Of a DNA stretch of 64,000 nucleotides, positions 37,332-46,765 are shown piece by piece. The stretch comes from an uncultured Rhodospirillaceae bacterium (GTDB lineage Bacteria; Pseudomonadota; Alphaproteobacteria; Rhodospirillales; Magnetospirillaceae), in contig CALABS010000077.1 of NCBI GenBank assembly GCA_937887565.1, positions 62,001 through 126,000 on the forward strand, written 5' to 3'. How positions within the stretch are numbered: position 1 is the stretch's first letter; each line of letters begins with the position of its first letter. Under the pieces are notes generated by a model, which was not told the DNA's origin, did no database searches, and saw only the letters and a program-made list of their open reading frames with translations. Made by a program: the position numbers and the translations under genes.

Positions 37332-38713
37332 TAGGTGCACTGCGATAGGACGCCTGCGGCCACCAACTCGCTATGAGCTTCGTCAAGAGCGATCCGGAAG
37401 CGCTCCAGCATCTCGGTGATTTCCGCCGCCGAGATGACCAGCGGCGGGGCGAAGGCCACCGCGTCGCCCATGGCGCGCAGGATAACCCCGTTGGCTTGCG
37501 CCTTGGCAACAACTCTCGCGCCGACCGCCAGCCGGGGGTCGAAGGCGGCCTTGGTCTCCTTGTCGGCCACCAGTTCGATGGCGCCGATCAGCCCGACGCC
37601 GCGCGCCTCGCCGACCATGGGATGCTGTTGCAGCGCCCGCAGCCCGGCCTGCAGCGCCGGAGCGACGTCGCGCACATGGCCGACGATGTCGCGCTCGCGG
37701 TAGATGGCCAGGGCCTCCAGCGCCACCGCCGCCGGCACCGGATGGCCGCCATAGGTGAAGCCGTGGCCGAACACGCCGATGCGGGCGGCTTCCTCCTTGA
37801 CGGCTTCGTAGACGGAGCCGGCGACGACCAGGGCCGAGATGGGCAGGTAGCCCGAGGACAGGCCCTTGGCGACCGTCATCATGTCGGGGCGGATGCCGAA
37901 GGTCTCGCAGCCGAACATGGCCCCCGTGCGGCCGAAGCCGGTGATGACCTCGTCGGCCACCAGCAGGACGTCGTATTTGCGCAGCACCGCCTGGATCTTG
38001 TCGAAATAGGTGGCGGGCGGGACGATGACGCCGCCGGCGCCCATCACCGGCTCGGCGAAGAACGCCGCCACGGTGTCGGGCCCCTCGGCCAGGATCAGCT
38101 TTTCCAACTCCTCGGCGCGGCGGCTGGCGAAGGCCTCCTCGGTCTCGCCCGCTTCGGCGCAGCGCCAGTAATGGGGGCTGCCGGTGTGGAGGATGCGGTC
38201 GATGGGAAGGTCGAAGGAACGCTGGTTGTTGGGCAGCCCGGTCAGCGAGGCGGTGGCGACGGTGACGCCGTGATAGGCCTTGTCGCGGGCGATGATCTTC
38301 TTCTTTTCGGGCCGGCCCAGGGCGTTGGAGCGGTACCAGATCAGCTTGATGGCGGTGTCGTTGGCCTCGGACCCCGAGCAGGCGAAGAACACCTTGGCGT
38401 CGGGGACCGGCGCCATCGCCGCCAGTTCCTCGGCCAGCCGCACCGCCGGGGTGTGCGCCTTGGAGGTGAACAGGTGGTAGAAGGGCAGTTCGCGCATCTG
38501 CCGCGCCGCCGCCTCGACAAGGCGCTCCTCGCCCCAGCCGAGCGCCGTGCACCACAGCCCGGCCAGGCCCTCGATGTAGTCCTTGCCCGACTCGTCGAAC
38601 ACGCGCACGCCCTGGCCGCGCGCGATGACCAGCGGCCCGGTCTCGGCGTGGCGGGCCAGATTGGTGTAGGGGTGGAACAGGTGGGCGAGGTCGGCGTCGT
38701 GGACGGTGCTCAT
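37331..38713 (-). CDS. Class III omega-aminotransferase
   Basis: 460-residue PLP enzyme. It has ACSGSEANDTAIKLIWYR, DKAYHGVTVATASLTG, LLVADEVITGFGRTG and MMTVAKGLSSGYLPISALVV with the PLP lysine. The N-terminus (LFHPYTNLARHAETGPLVI) resembles putrescine/beta-alanine:pyruvate aminotransferases (SpuC-like). Amine or omega-amino acid to pyruvate transfer is likely; the true donor is open. It lies upstream of hemA but separated by a possible terminator. Confidence 0.9.
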   Translation of the reverse strand: MSTVHDADLAHLFHPYTNLARHAETGPLVIARGQGVRVFDESGKDYIEGLAGLWCTALGWGEERLVEAAARQMRELPFYHLFTSKAHTPAVRLAEELAAMAPVPDAKVFFACSGSEANDTAIKLIWYRSNALGRPEKKKIIARDKAYHGVTVATASLTGLPNNQRSFDLPIDRILHTGSPHYWRCAEAGETEEAFASRRAEELEKLILAEGPDTVAAFFAEPVMGAGGVIVPPATYFDKIQAVLRKYDVLLVADEVITGFGRTGAMFGCETFGIRPDMMTVAKGLSSGYLPISALVVAGSVYEAVKEEAARIGVFGHGFTYGGHPVPAAVALEALAIYRERDIVGHVRDVAPALQAGLRALQQHPMVGEARGVGLIGAIELVADKETKAAFDPRLAVGARVVAKAQANGVILRAMGDAVAFAPPLVISAAEITEMLERFRIALDEAHSELVAAGVLSQCT

Positions 38714-38754
38714 GGCTCCTCCGGGATGGGAGGAGGGAGTTTAAATCCTCGCGG

Positions 38755-40212
38755 CTACTCCAGCCAAGTCCGCGAAACGCCCACGTCCAACCGGATTTCC
38801 AGGATGCGGTGGTTGTTGGTGTCGCTGACCAGCAGGCGGTCGGGGCCGTCGGCGGCCACGCCGGCCGGTTCGGACTGGCGGCGGCAGGTCCGGTCGGCGC
38901 AGGGCACCGACAGGTCCGACACCGTCCCACCCGCCAGATCGACCATCCGCACCGCCGAATTGTAGCTGTCGGCCACGTAGAGGCGGCCGTCCACCGCGTC
39001 GAGTCCCAGCGGATGCTGAAGCCGCGCCTGGGACAGCGGGCCGTCGGTGTGGCCGAAGTCGAACAGGCCGGCGCCGACCAGGGTCTCGACCCGTCCGCTG
39101 CCCAGGTCGAGGCGGCGCACCGACGAGGTCTCGGCGTCGGCGAAATACAGCGTGCCGCCGTCCGGGGCCACGGCCAGGCCGCTGGGCTGGGCCAGCAGCG
39201 CGTCGGTGGCGGTGCCGTCGACGATGTTCTCGCCGCCGGTTCCGGCCGCCGGCCGCACCATGCCGCTGCCCAGGTCGAGGGCGCCGATTTGGTGGCTGCC
39301 GGCATTGGCGAAGTAGAGGGTGCCGCCGATCAGGGCCAGATCCCAGGGCGAGGCCAGGGCGCAGCCGTCGCCGGGCTCTGGATGGCGGAGGATGCCGCCG
39401 CGCACGCCGATACCGGCCACGGTCGTGGTGATGCCGCTGGCGCGGTCGATGCGGCGGATGGCGTGGTTGCGGGTGTCGGCGACGTAGACGGAGTCGTGGT
39501 CGCAGGCCAGGCCCTCGGGGGCGTTGAAGGCCGCCTCGGCGCCGCCGTCGCGCCAGGCGGCCTCGCCGGTGCCGTAGCGCGCCACCTCGGTGCCGTCGTC
39601 CTCGATCACCACGATCTGGTGGTGGCCGGTGTCGGCCAGCGCCCACATCTTGACGCCATCAGCGGCCGGGCAAGCCTTGATCTTGCCCGGAAAGCGCAAG
39701 GCGGCGCCGTTCTCGGTCAGCGGGCGCACGGGGACGGGGGCGGGCTTCATCTCGCCGCGTCGCCAGAACTGGGCCACCATGTCGCCGATGCCCTGGGTCA
39801 GCAGGTCGGGATGGGGCTCGCCGGCCAACTGGCCGATGACGGTGCCGTCGGGCGCGATCAGCACCAGGGTCGGCCAGGCCCGCACGCAGTAGTCGTTCCA
39901 CAGCACCATCCTGGGGTCGTGCACCACCGGGTGGCGGATGCCGTAGCGGGCGATGGCGTGGCGGACGGCGTCGGCATCGCGTTCGTGATCGAATTTCGGG
40001 CTGTGGACGCCGATGACCGTCACCCCGTCGGGATAGGCCTCCTCGAGCCGGTCCAGGGTGGGCAGGACGTGAAAGCAGTTGATGCAGCAAAACGTCCAGA
40101 AATCCAGCACCACCAGACGGCCCGACAGGTCGGCCAGCGACAGCGGCCTGTCCACGTTGAACCATTCGAGTCCGGGGCGATGGATCTCGGGGGCGCGGAC
40201 GATACCGAACAT
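38755..40212 (-). CDS. Thioredoxin-like/NHL-repeat fusion protein (NHLRC2-like)
   Basis: 485 residues. Residues ~25-160 form a TlpA/thioredoxin-like domain with the redox motif FWTFCCINCFHVLP (CINC with an extra Cys before it) and AWPTLVLI with cis-Pro. Residues ~200-485 hold about five NHL repeats (EGLACDHDSVYVADTRNHAIRRI and similar) forming a propeller. This is the domain order of NHLRC2. No signal peptide, so it is probably cytoplasmic. The ATG at 40212 has GAGG upstream. Confidence 0.88.
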   Translation of the reverse strand: MFGIVRAPEIHRPGLEWFNVDRPLSLADLSGRLVVLDFWTFCCINCFHVLPTLDRLEEAYPDGVTVIGVHSPKFDHERDADAVRHAIARYGIRHPVVHDPRMVLWNDYCVRAWPTLVLIAPDGTVIGQLAGEPHPDLLTQGIGDMVAQFWRRGEMKPAPVPVRPLTENGAALRFPGKIKACPAADGVKMWALADTGHHQIVVIEDDGTEVARYGTGEAAWRDGGAEAAFNAPEGLACDHDSVYVADTRNHAIRRIDRASGITTTVAGIGVRGGILRHPEPGDGCALASPWDLALIGGTLYFANAGSHQIGALDLGSGMVRPAAGTGGENIVDGTATDALLAQPSGLAVAPDGGTLYFADAETSSVRRLDLGSGRVETLVGAGLFDFGHTDGPLSQARLQHPLGLDAVDGRLYVADSYNSAVRMVDLAGGTVSDLSVPCADRTCRRQSEPAGVAADGPDRLLVSDTNNHRILEIRLDVGVSRTWLE

Positions 40213-40348
40213 GGGCAGGCCTCGAAGTTCCGCCGAAAGGACTATCTCTACATAAGGCGGCGGCATCGGGCGGATACAAGGCCCGACTGGTCAGACCACT
40301 GCTGCCGGTCTATGATGGAAAACCGTCTCCCAGGCGAAAGGTGGCGCG

Positions 40349-41176
40349 ATGGCGTTCAAGGATATCCTGGTCCACGTGGACAGCGGCAGGAGCTGCGAGC
40401 GGCGGCTGAAGATCGCGGCGATGCTGGCGCAAAGCCAGGACGGGCACGTGATCGCGCTCAACGTGCGCACGCGGCCCAACCTGCCGCAGGTCATCCGCTC
40501 TCAATACGGCGCCCAGATCGACCGTATCCGCGATTCCATGAACGCCGAGGCGGCGCGGGCGGCGCGTGCAAGTTTCGAGGCCATCCAGCCGTCCTACGGG
40601 GTCACCACGGAATGGCGCGACATCGACGGTCGGCTGGATGACAGCGTCGCATTGCACGCCCGCTACGCCGATGTCACCGTCATCGGCCAGGGCGACGGCG
40701 GCGAGGACGGCGAGCGGCCGTTGGCCGACGCCTTGATCCTGGGCGTCGGGCGGCCGGTGATCGTGGTGCCGGGCGCCGGCGCCTTCGCCTCCATCGGCGA
40801 ACGGGTGCTGGTGGCGTGGAACGGCAGCCGCGAGGCGACGCGCGCCGTCCACGACGCCCTGCCGATCCTGCGCAAGGCCAAGGTGGCGCACGTCATCGCC
40901 GTCAACCCCGAAGGCGGCATGGCCGGCCACGGCGACATTCCCGGTGCCGACATCTGCCTGCACCTGTCGCGGCACGGGGTCAACGCGGTGTGCGAGCACA
41001 TCAAGTCCGAGGACCTGAATGTCGGCCAGATGCTGCTGTCGCGCGCCGCCGACGAGAGCGCCGACCTCATCGTCATGGGCGCCTACGGCCGTTCGCGCCT
41101 GCGCGAACTGGTGCTGGGCGGCGCCACCCGTCACCTGCTGCGGCACATGACGGTGCCGGTGCTGATGAGCCACTGA
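40349..41176 (+). CDS. Universal stress protein with two UspA domains
   Basis: 275 residues: domain 1 (~1-145, FKDILVHVDSGRSCERRLKIA) and domain 2 (~150-275, RVLVAWNGSREATRAVHDALPIL). The second carries the ATP-binding pattern VMGAYGRSRLRELVLGGATRHLL. Domain 1 lacks that motif, as often in tandem Usp proteins. AGGTGG precedes the ATG. Nothing nearby points to a specific stress. Confidence 0.92.
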   Translation: MAFKDILVHVDSGRSCERRLKIAAMLAQSQDGHVIALNVRTRPNLPQVIRSQYGAQIDRIRDSMNAEAARAARASFEAIQPSYGVTTEWRDIDGRLDDSVALHARYADVTVIGQGDGGEDGERPLADALILGVGRPVIVVPGAGAFASIGERVLVAWNGSREATRAVHDALPILRKAKVAHVIAVNPEGGMAGHGDIPGADICLHLSRHGVNAVCEHIKSEDLNVGQMLLSRAADESADLIVMGAYGRSRLRELVLGGATRHLLRHMTVPVLMSH

Positions 41177-41201
41177 GGCGGGGGAGGCTCCCTCGTCCAG
41201 C

Positions 41202-42881
41202 TCAGCCGGCCTTGACCTCGGCCAGGAACTCGTCGACCACCGCGCGCAGGGTGGTCGCCTGCCGATTGAGGCTGGCCGAGGCGTCGAGGACCTGACGCGC
41301 CGAGCTGCTGCTGTCGCGGGCACCGTCGGTCACGCCGTGGATGTGGCTGGTGACCTCCATGGCCCCTTCATGGGCATGCAGGATGTTGCGGGCGATTTCC
41401 TCGGTCGCCGCCCCCTGCTGCTCGACGGCGTCGGCGATCGACGCCGAGATGCGGTTCATCTCCTCGATGGTGGCGGTGATCCGGCGGATGGCGGCGACGG
41501 CGTGGTCGGTCTTCTCCTGGACGGTGGCGATCTGGCCGGTGATCTCCTCGGTGGCCTTGGCGGTCTGATTGGCGAGGTTCTTGACCTCGGTGGCGACCAC
41601 CGCGAAGCCCTTGCCGGCCTCGCCGGCGCGGGCCGCCTCGATGGTGGCGTTGAGCGCCAGCAGGTTGGTCTGCGACGCGATGTCGGTGATCAGGCCGACC
41701 ACCTCGCCGATTTCCTGGGCCGAGGCGGCCAGGCCGTGGATCAGGTCGTCGGTGGTCCGCGCCTCACCCGCCGCGCCGCGGGCGATTTCGGTGGCGCCGG
41801 CGACCTGGCGGGCGATCTCGCGGCTGGAGGCCGACAGCTCCTCGGACGCGGCGGCCACGGTCTGGACGCTGGCGGCGGCCTGTTCGCTGGCGGTGACGAC
41901 GGCGGTGGCCTGCTGCTCGGTCTGCGAGGCGACGCTCGACATGCTTTCGGCGGTGGCCTGCAGCTGGGTGGCGGCGGTCATCATCACGCCGACAGCCTCG
42001 ACCGCCCGGGCATCGAAGGACTGGGTCAGGGTGGCGATGGCCTCGGCCCGCTGTTCCTTGGCGGCCCGGTCGGCCAAGGCGGCCTCCTCCAACGCCTGGC
42101 GCTCGACCTCGTGCCGGCGGAGGATCTCGGCGGCTGCGACGACCTGGCCCAGCTCGTCGCGGCGGCCGGCCCCGGCGAATACGGTCGACAGGTCGCCCGC
42201 CGTCAGGCGGGACAGGCCGTCGACGATGGCGGTCAGCGGCCGCGCCGTCTGGGCGGCGACGGTCAGCGACAGGATCGTCGACACCGCCAGCGTGACCAGG
42301 GTGATCAGCGCCAAAGTCAGCAGGTCGGATCGGAAGTCGGCGTCGAGGTCGTCCACATAGACGCCGGTGCCCACGAACAGTCCCCAGTCGGGAATGCCGC
42401 GGGCGAAGGACAGCTTGGGGAAGGGCGTTTCGCCCTGGGCCCGCTTCCACCGGTAGCGGACGAAATCGCCGTCCGGGGTCTGGGCGGCGGCGGCCAGGCC
42501 CTTGACGATCTCGACGCCGTCGGGGTCGGTCAGCGTCCAGAAATTGCGCCCCACCATGTCGGCCTTGGGATGGGCCAGGAAGGTGCCGTCGAATCCCAGG
42601 GCGAAGACGTATTCGCCGTCGCGGTAGCGCATGGCCGACAGCGTCCGCAACGCGGCCCGCCGCGCCTCGGCCTCGGCGATCGCGCCGTTCGCCACCTCGG
42701 CCCGATAGCCATCGACGATCCCCACCGCCGTGGCGGTGACGTCCCGCAGCATGGCCATGCGCTCGGACAGCCGCGCATGCCACAGCAGCCACAGGGCCGA
42801 ACCGGCCAGCACCGCCATCCCCAGGATCGACGAGGCGAGGATCAGCAGCAGCTTGTGACGGATCTTGAGGTGGGCGAGCAT
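41202..42881 (-). CDS. Methyl-accepting chemotaxis protein with single Cache domain
   Basis: 559 residues: TM1 (~9-31), periplasmic single Cache domain (~40-190, with YRDGEYVFALGFDGTFLAHP and GTGVYVDDLD), TM2 (~195-215), HAMP (~216-268) and the signalling domain, whose hairpin tip reads IASQTNLLALNATIEAARAG. No C-terminal CheR/CheB-tethering pentapeptide is present. Start ATG at 42881. Ligand unknown; such Cache domains often bind small carboxylates. Confidence 0.95.
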   Translation of the reverse strand: MLAHLKIRHKLLLILASSILGMAVLAGSALWLLWHARLSERMAMLRDVTATAVGIVDGYRAEVANGAIAEAEARRAALRTLSAMRYRDGEYVFALGFDGTFLAHPKADMVGRNFWTLTDPDGVEIVKGLAAAAQTPDGDFVRYRWKRAQGETPFPKLSFARGIPDWGLFVGTGVYVDDLDADFRSDLLTLALITLVTLAVSTILSLTVAAQTARPLTAIVDGLSRLTAGDLSTVFAGAGRRDELGQVVAAAEILRRHEVERQALEEAALADRAAKEQRAEAIATLTQSFDARAVEAVGVMMTAATQLQATAESMSSVASQTEQQATAVVTASEQAAASVQTVAAASEELSASSREIARQVAGATEIARGAAGEARTTDDLIHGLAASAQEIGEVVGLITDIASQTNLLALNATIEAARAGEAGKGFAVVATEVKNLANQTAKATEEITGQIATVQEKTDHAVAAIRRITATIEEMNRISASIADAVEQQGAATEEIARNILHAHEGAMEVTSHIHGVTDGARDSSSSARQVLDASASLNRQATTLRAVVDEFLAEVKAG

Positions 42882-42992
42882 CGTGACTCCCTCTCCGGTG
42901 GTCCGAGCGCGGCCGCCTTCATGAGGACAGCCGCATGTACACAAGGAGACTCCACCGGTTCGGTTGCGCACAAGGCATGCGAAATTCGGGGC

Positions 42993-43835
42993 TCAGGTAT
43001 GCGCGCGTGGGTTAAAATGGTTCTGAAGTCCGTCACCAAGCAGGTTGAATGCCAGCACCGTCAGGAAGATGGCCAGGCCCGGCCACAGGGCCAATTGGGG
43101 GGCCGAATGGATGGCGGTCATGGCGCCGGTCAGCATGTTGCCCCACGACGCCAGCGGCGGCCGGATGCCCAGGCCCAGGAAGCTGAGCGCGCTCTCGATC
43201 AGGATGATGTTGCCGACGCTGAGCGTGGTCGCCACCACGACGGGCGAGGCGACGTTGGGCAGGATGTGGCGCAGCATGATCCGTCCCGGCGTGGCGCCGA
43301 CCGCCACCGCCGCCCGCACATAGTCGCGGGCCTTGACCGACAGGGTCTGGGCGCGGACCAGGCGGGCCACCGTGGTCCAGCCGACCAGGGCGATGATGGC
43401 GACGATGCGGCCGATGGCGAAGGCCTCGGAATTGGCCGCCTGCGGCTCCAGCCCCAGCTTGGCCGGATCGACGGCGGCCAGCACGATCAGCAGCGGCAGC
43501 AGCGGCAGCGCCATCACCCCGTCGGTCAGGCGCATCAGGATCGCGTCGGCACGGCCGCCGTGATAGCCGGCCCACAGGCCGACGGCGGTGCCGATCAGCG
43601 CCGCCAGCAGCGCGGTGGTCCCGGCCACCGCCAGCGACACCCGGCCGCCGTGCAGCAGCCGCGCCAGGATGTCGCGGCCCAGTTCGTCGGTGCCCAGCGG
43701 ATGGGCGGCCGAGGGCGGCGCCATGCGGGCCATCAGGTCCAGCGCCTCGGGGCTGGGGGCGATCCACGGCGCCGCCAGGGCCAGGACGGCCAGCGCGGCC
43801 AGCAGCAGGGCGGCGGCGAGGGTGGCGGGCTTCAT
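42993..43835 (-). CDS. Peptide/nickel-type ABC transporter permease (DppC/OppC-like)
   Basis: 280 residues with six membrane helices. The N-terminus shows HPLGTDELGRDILARLLHGGRVSL, the OppC/DppC signature, and the EAA loop is RAAVAVGATPGRIMLRHILPN. Its ATG overlaps the stop of the preceding permease (ATGA). Operon order is binding protein, DppB-like, DppC-like. No ATPase genes follow, so it must share ATPases encoded elsewhere. Confidence 0.92.
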   Translation of the reverse strand: MKPATLAAALLLAALAVLALAAPWIAPSPEALDLMARMAPPSAAHPLGTDELGRDILARLLHGGRVSLAVAGTTALLAALIGTAVGLWAGYHGGRADAILMRLTDGVMALPLLPLLIVLAAVDPAKLGLEPQAANSEAFAIGRIVAIIALVGWTTVARLVRAQTLSVKARDYVRAAVAVGATPGRIMLRHILPNVASPVVVATTLSVGNIILIESALSFLGLGIRPPLASWGNMLTGAMTAIHSAPQLALWPGLAIFLTVLAFNLLGDGLQNHFNPRAHT

Positions 43836-44782
43836 CGCAGGCTCACCCGGGGGTCGAGCCAGCGATAGGCGAGGTCGGCCAGGATCGAGCCCAGCAGCGT
43901 CATGGCGGTGGCCAGCAGCAGCCCGGTCAGCGCCAGGTTGAAGTCGTTGCCCATCACCGATTCGTAGATCAGCCGGCCCATGCCGGGCCAGGCGAACACC
44001 GTCTCGGTGATCAGCGCCCCCGAGAACAGGCCGCCGACTTCCAGCGCCACGATGGTGGTGACCGGCAGCAAGGCGTTGCGAAGCTGGTGGTTCAGCACCA
44101 CCCGGGCCGGGCCGCAGCCCTTGGCCCACGCGGTGCGGACGTAGTCGTGGCCGGCCTCGCCGATCATGGCGGCGCGCATCTGGCGGACATATTGGCCGAT
44201 GCCGGCCATCGCCAGCGTCGCCACCGGCAGGACCATGTGGGCGAGGCGATCGCCCATGCCACCGCCGCCGGCCGCCACCGTCTCCATGCCGCCGGCCGGC
44301 AGCCAGCCCAGTTGCACCGCGAACAGCACGATCAGCATCAGCCCGACCCAGAAGGTCGGTACCGACACCGACGCGAAGGCCAGCAGGTTGACGGCGTGGT
44401 CGAAGGCCGAGCCGGGCCTGAGCGAGGCCAGGATGCCCAGCGGCAGGGCGACGGCCAGCGCCACCCCCAGCGCGGCGGCCATCAGCAGCGCGGTGTTGCC
44501 GAGCGCCGGCAGCATGGCCTCCCACACCGGCTTGGCGTAAAGGCGGGAATAGCCGAACTCTCCCTGCGCGACCTGGCCCAGCCAGCGCAGATAGCGCTCG
44601 GTCCACGGCCGGTCGAGGCCGTAGAGCGCCTTCAGCCGCAGCGCGTCCTCGGCGGTCAAATGCGGGTCGGCGGCGATCATCAGGTCGATGGGATCGCCGG
44701 GCATCAGCCCCATCAGGCCGTAGACCACGAAGGACATCGCCAGCAGGACGGCCAGGGACTGGAGGAGGCGGGAGAGGATCAT
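43832..44782 (-). CDS. Peptide/nickel-type ABC transporter permease (DppB/OppB-like)
   Basis: 316 residues. The N-terminus MILSRLLQSLAVLLAMSF, LMPGDPIDLM, LGLDRPW-like YGLDRPWTERYLRWL, and the EAA loop RTAWAKGCGPARVVLNHQLRN identify the family. The frame stays open upstream, through a non-coding repeat, so the ATG at 44782 is preferred. It overlaps the DppC-like gene by four bases. Confidence 0.92.
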   Translation of the reverse strand: MILSRLLQSLAVLLAMSFVVYGLMGLMPGDPIDLMIAADPHLTAEDALRLKALYGLDRPWTERYLRWLGQVAQGEFGYSRLYAKPVWEAMLPALGNTALLMAAALGVALAVALPLGILASLRPGSAFDHAVNLLAFASVSVPTFWVGLMLIVLFAVQLGWLPAGGMETVAAGGGGMGDRLAHMVLPVATLAMAGIGQYVRQMRAAMIGEAGHDYVRTAWAKGCGPARVVLNHQLRNALLPVTTIVALEVGGLFSGALITETVFAWPGMGRLIYESVMGNDFNLALTGLLLATAMTLLGSILADLAYRWLDPRVSLR

Positions 44783-44798
44783 GCGGACGCGCTCCGTG

Positions 44799-44921
44799 CC
44801 TTCCCCTTCCCCCGCGCGCGGCGCGGGGGAAGGCCGGGATGGGGGCAATGGGCGGCCGTCACGCGCGCGGCGGCAGGCCCCCACCCCGACCCTCCCCCGG
44901 CGGTGCCGGGGGAGGGAGGGC
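44799..44921. repeat. GC-rich intergenic inverted repeat, copy 2 (between binding-protein and permease genes)
   Basis: It is built like the element at 8634-8770: a left hairpin (CTTCCCCCGC/GCGGGGGAAG), a central GGGATGGGGGC/GCCCCCACCCC pair, and a right hairpin (CTCCCCCGGC/GCCGGGGGAG). The shared core CCCCCACCCCGA.CCTCCCCC shows a family. It separates binding protein from permeases, a common place for stabilising hairpins. Confidence 0.75.
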
Positions 44922-44927
44922 CGAGCG

Positions 44928-46592
44928 TCACTCCCACCGCCAGTCCTCCACCCACAGGGTGCTGGGGTCCTGGTGGCCGGTGGGGGTGACACCCTTGAGC
45001 CGCGTGGGCAGGATGTAGGCGTCGGAGCGGAAGAACAGCGGCAGCGCCGGCAGGTCGTCGGCGTAGAGCTTCTGCAGGTCGACCCACAGCGCCTTGCGCT
45101 TTCCGCGGTCGATCTCGAGCTCGATGGCGTCGATCAGCTTGTCCATCTCCGGACTGGCGTAGCCGCCGTAGTTCTGCCCCGCCCAGCCGTTGGCCTCGGC
45201 GGGAATCATGGTGGAGTGCAGGGTCGAGCGCGGCACGCTCTCGGGGGCCGAGTACCAGGCGAACATGGCCAGATGGGGAAAGCGCCGCTTGGTCACCGTC
45301 TCGCCGAAGAAGATGCGCGGCGGCTCGGATTTCAGCCGGACATCGGCGCCGATGGTCCGCCATTGCGCCTGCAGGACCTGGGCGACCAGCTCGCGCGAGC
45401 GGTTGCCGGCGGTGGTCCCCAGTTCGAGCGCCAGCGGCTCGCCCTTGGCGTTGCGGCGGACGCCGCCGGCCAGCGCCCAGCCGGCCTCGTCCAGCAGCCG
45501 GCCGGCGGCGGCGGGGTCGAAGCGGTACTTGGTCAGCTCGTCGGTATGCACCCAGTCCAGCGGCGGCACGCTGGCATCGGCCACCTGCTGGCGGCCGGCG
45601 AACAGTTGCCTGCTCAGGGCCTCGCGGTCGATGCCGAGCATCAGCGCCTGGCGCACCCGGCGGTCGGCCAGGATCGGGCTGGAATGGTTCACGTCCAGAT
45701 GCTCGTAGACCAGGCTGGGCTTGTAGACGATGGCGAAGCGCGGGTCGTTGCGGGCCTCGAAGGCGATGGCCTGCTCCAGCGGCAGGCCCAGCTCGCCGGC
45801 GATGACGTCGACGCCGCCGGCCAGCAGGTTGGCCTCCAGCGCGGCGGTGTTCTCGACGGTCTTGACCACGATCCGCCGGAAGGCTGGCTTGGCGCCGCCC
45901 CAATGGGGATTGGCCTCCAGCACCACGTGGCTGCCCTGGACCACCTGGGTGATGCGGAAGGGGCCGTTGTAGAGGCCGGGATTGGCGGTGTCCTGGTCGA
46001 AGGCGGTGCGGTTGCGGTAGTCGGCGGCGTCGCCGGCCTCGAAGCGGGGCTTCTCCACATGGGCGGGCAGGATGTGGAAGTCATTGACCGCGTTGTAGTC
46101 GAAGGTCAGGCGGTCGAGATGCAGGACGAAGGTGCGGGCGTCCTTGGCCTCCACCTTGAGGATGCGGCGGTAAAGCTCGCTGTTGGAGACGCCGCTGCGG
46201 GGATGGCGGCCGACGGTCCAGGTGAACAGCACGTCGTCCGAGGTCATCGGCCGACCGTCGGCCCATTGGGCGTCCGCCCTCAGCCGGTAGGTCAGCGCCA
46301 CCCCCTGCCGGCCGTCGGGGGTCTTCTCGCGCTTGGCGAGTCCGTTCTCGAAGGTCGGCAGCTCCTCGCACAGCATGCAGACCAGGGTCCAGGACGGGTC
46401 GTAGGCGGTGATCGGCCGCCGCGCCATGGACAGGATGTAGGTCTTGGCCAGCATCGAATCGATGGACGGATGGAAGGTCGAGGGGAACTGGGTCAGGCCG
46501 ATCACCAGCTCGTCCTTGGCCGCGCGGGCGGGGGCGGCGAGACCCAGCGCCAGGGCGGCGGCCAGGCACAGCAGGCGAAGGGCGTTGGTCAT
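44928..46592 (-). CDS. ABC transporter substrate-binding protein, family 5 (peptide/nickel type)
   Basis: 554 residues with signal peptide (MTNALRLLCLAAALALGLAAPARA). It has the SBP_bac_5 fold: LVIGLTQFPSTFHPSID, YRLRADAQWADGRPMTSDDVLFTW (the family signature), RRVRQALMLGIDREAL and a C-terminal domain ending VEDWRWE. First gene of the importer operon. Substrate (peptide, opine or metal chelate) cannot be predicted. Confidence 0.92.
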   Translation of the reverse strand: MTNALRLLCLAAALALGLAAPARAAKDELVIGLTQFPSTFHPSIDSMLAKTYILSMARRPITAYDPSWTLVCMLCEELPTFENGLAKREKTPDGRQGVALTYRLRADAQWADGRPMTSDDVLFTWTVGRHPRSGVSNSELYRRILKVEAKDARTFVLHLDRLTFDYNAVNDFHILPAHVEKPRFEAGDAADYRNRTAFDQDTANPGLYNGPFRITQVVQGSHVVLEANPHWGGAKPAFRRIVVKTVENTAALEANLLAGGVDVIAGELGLPLEQAIAFEARNDPRFAIVYKPSLVYEHLDVNHSSPILADRRVRQALMLGIDREALSRQLFAGRQQVADASVPPLDWVHTDELTKYRFDPAAAGRLLDEAGWALAGGVRRNAKGEPLALELGTTAGNRSRELVAQVLQAQWRTIGADVRLKSEPPRIFFGETVTKRRFPHLAMFAWYSAPESVPRSTLHSTMIPAEANGWAGQNYGGYASPEMDKLIDAIELEIDRGKRKALWVDLQKLYADDLPALPLFFRSDAYILPTRLKGVTPTGHQDPSTLWVEDWRWE

Positions 46593-46688
46593 CAAGGCGA
46601 TCCCGGGGCCGGTGGCGGATGCCGGATGGTAGCATCCGTGGCGGCAGGCGTCAGCGGCCCGAACGGGGGCGGGGCCCGGAATGAGAAC

Positions 46689-46719
46689 GGCTCCCCCGCC
46701 GGGGACGGGCGGGGGAGCC
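46689..46719 (-). terminator. Terminator-like hairpin after the small lipoprotein gene
   Basis: A 12-bp perfect stem (GGCTCCCCCGCC with GGCGGGGGAGCC, loop of 7) lies 46 bases after the lipoprotein stop. The T-tract on the minus strand is poor (GTTCTCATT). Confidence 0.55.
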
Positions 46720-46765
46720 GGAAGGCCGGAGGAGGCGGGCGGGGAAGAGTGCCCCTCCGGACCGA

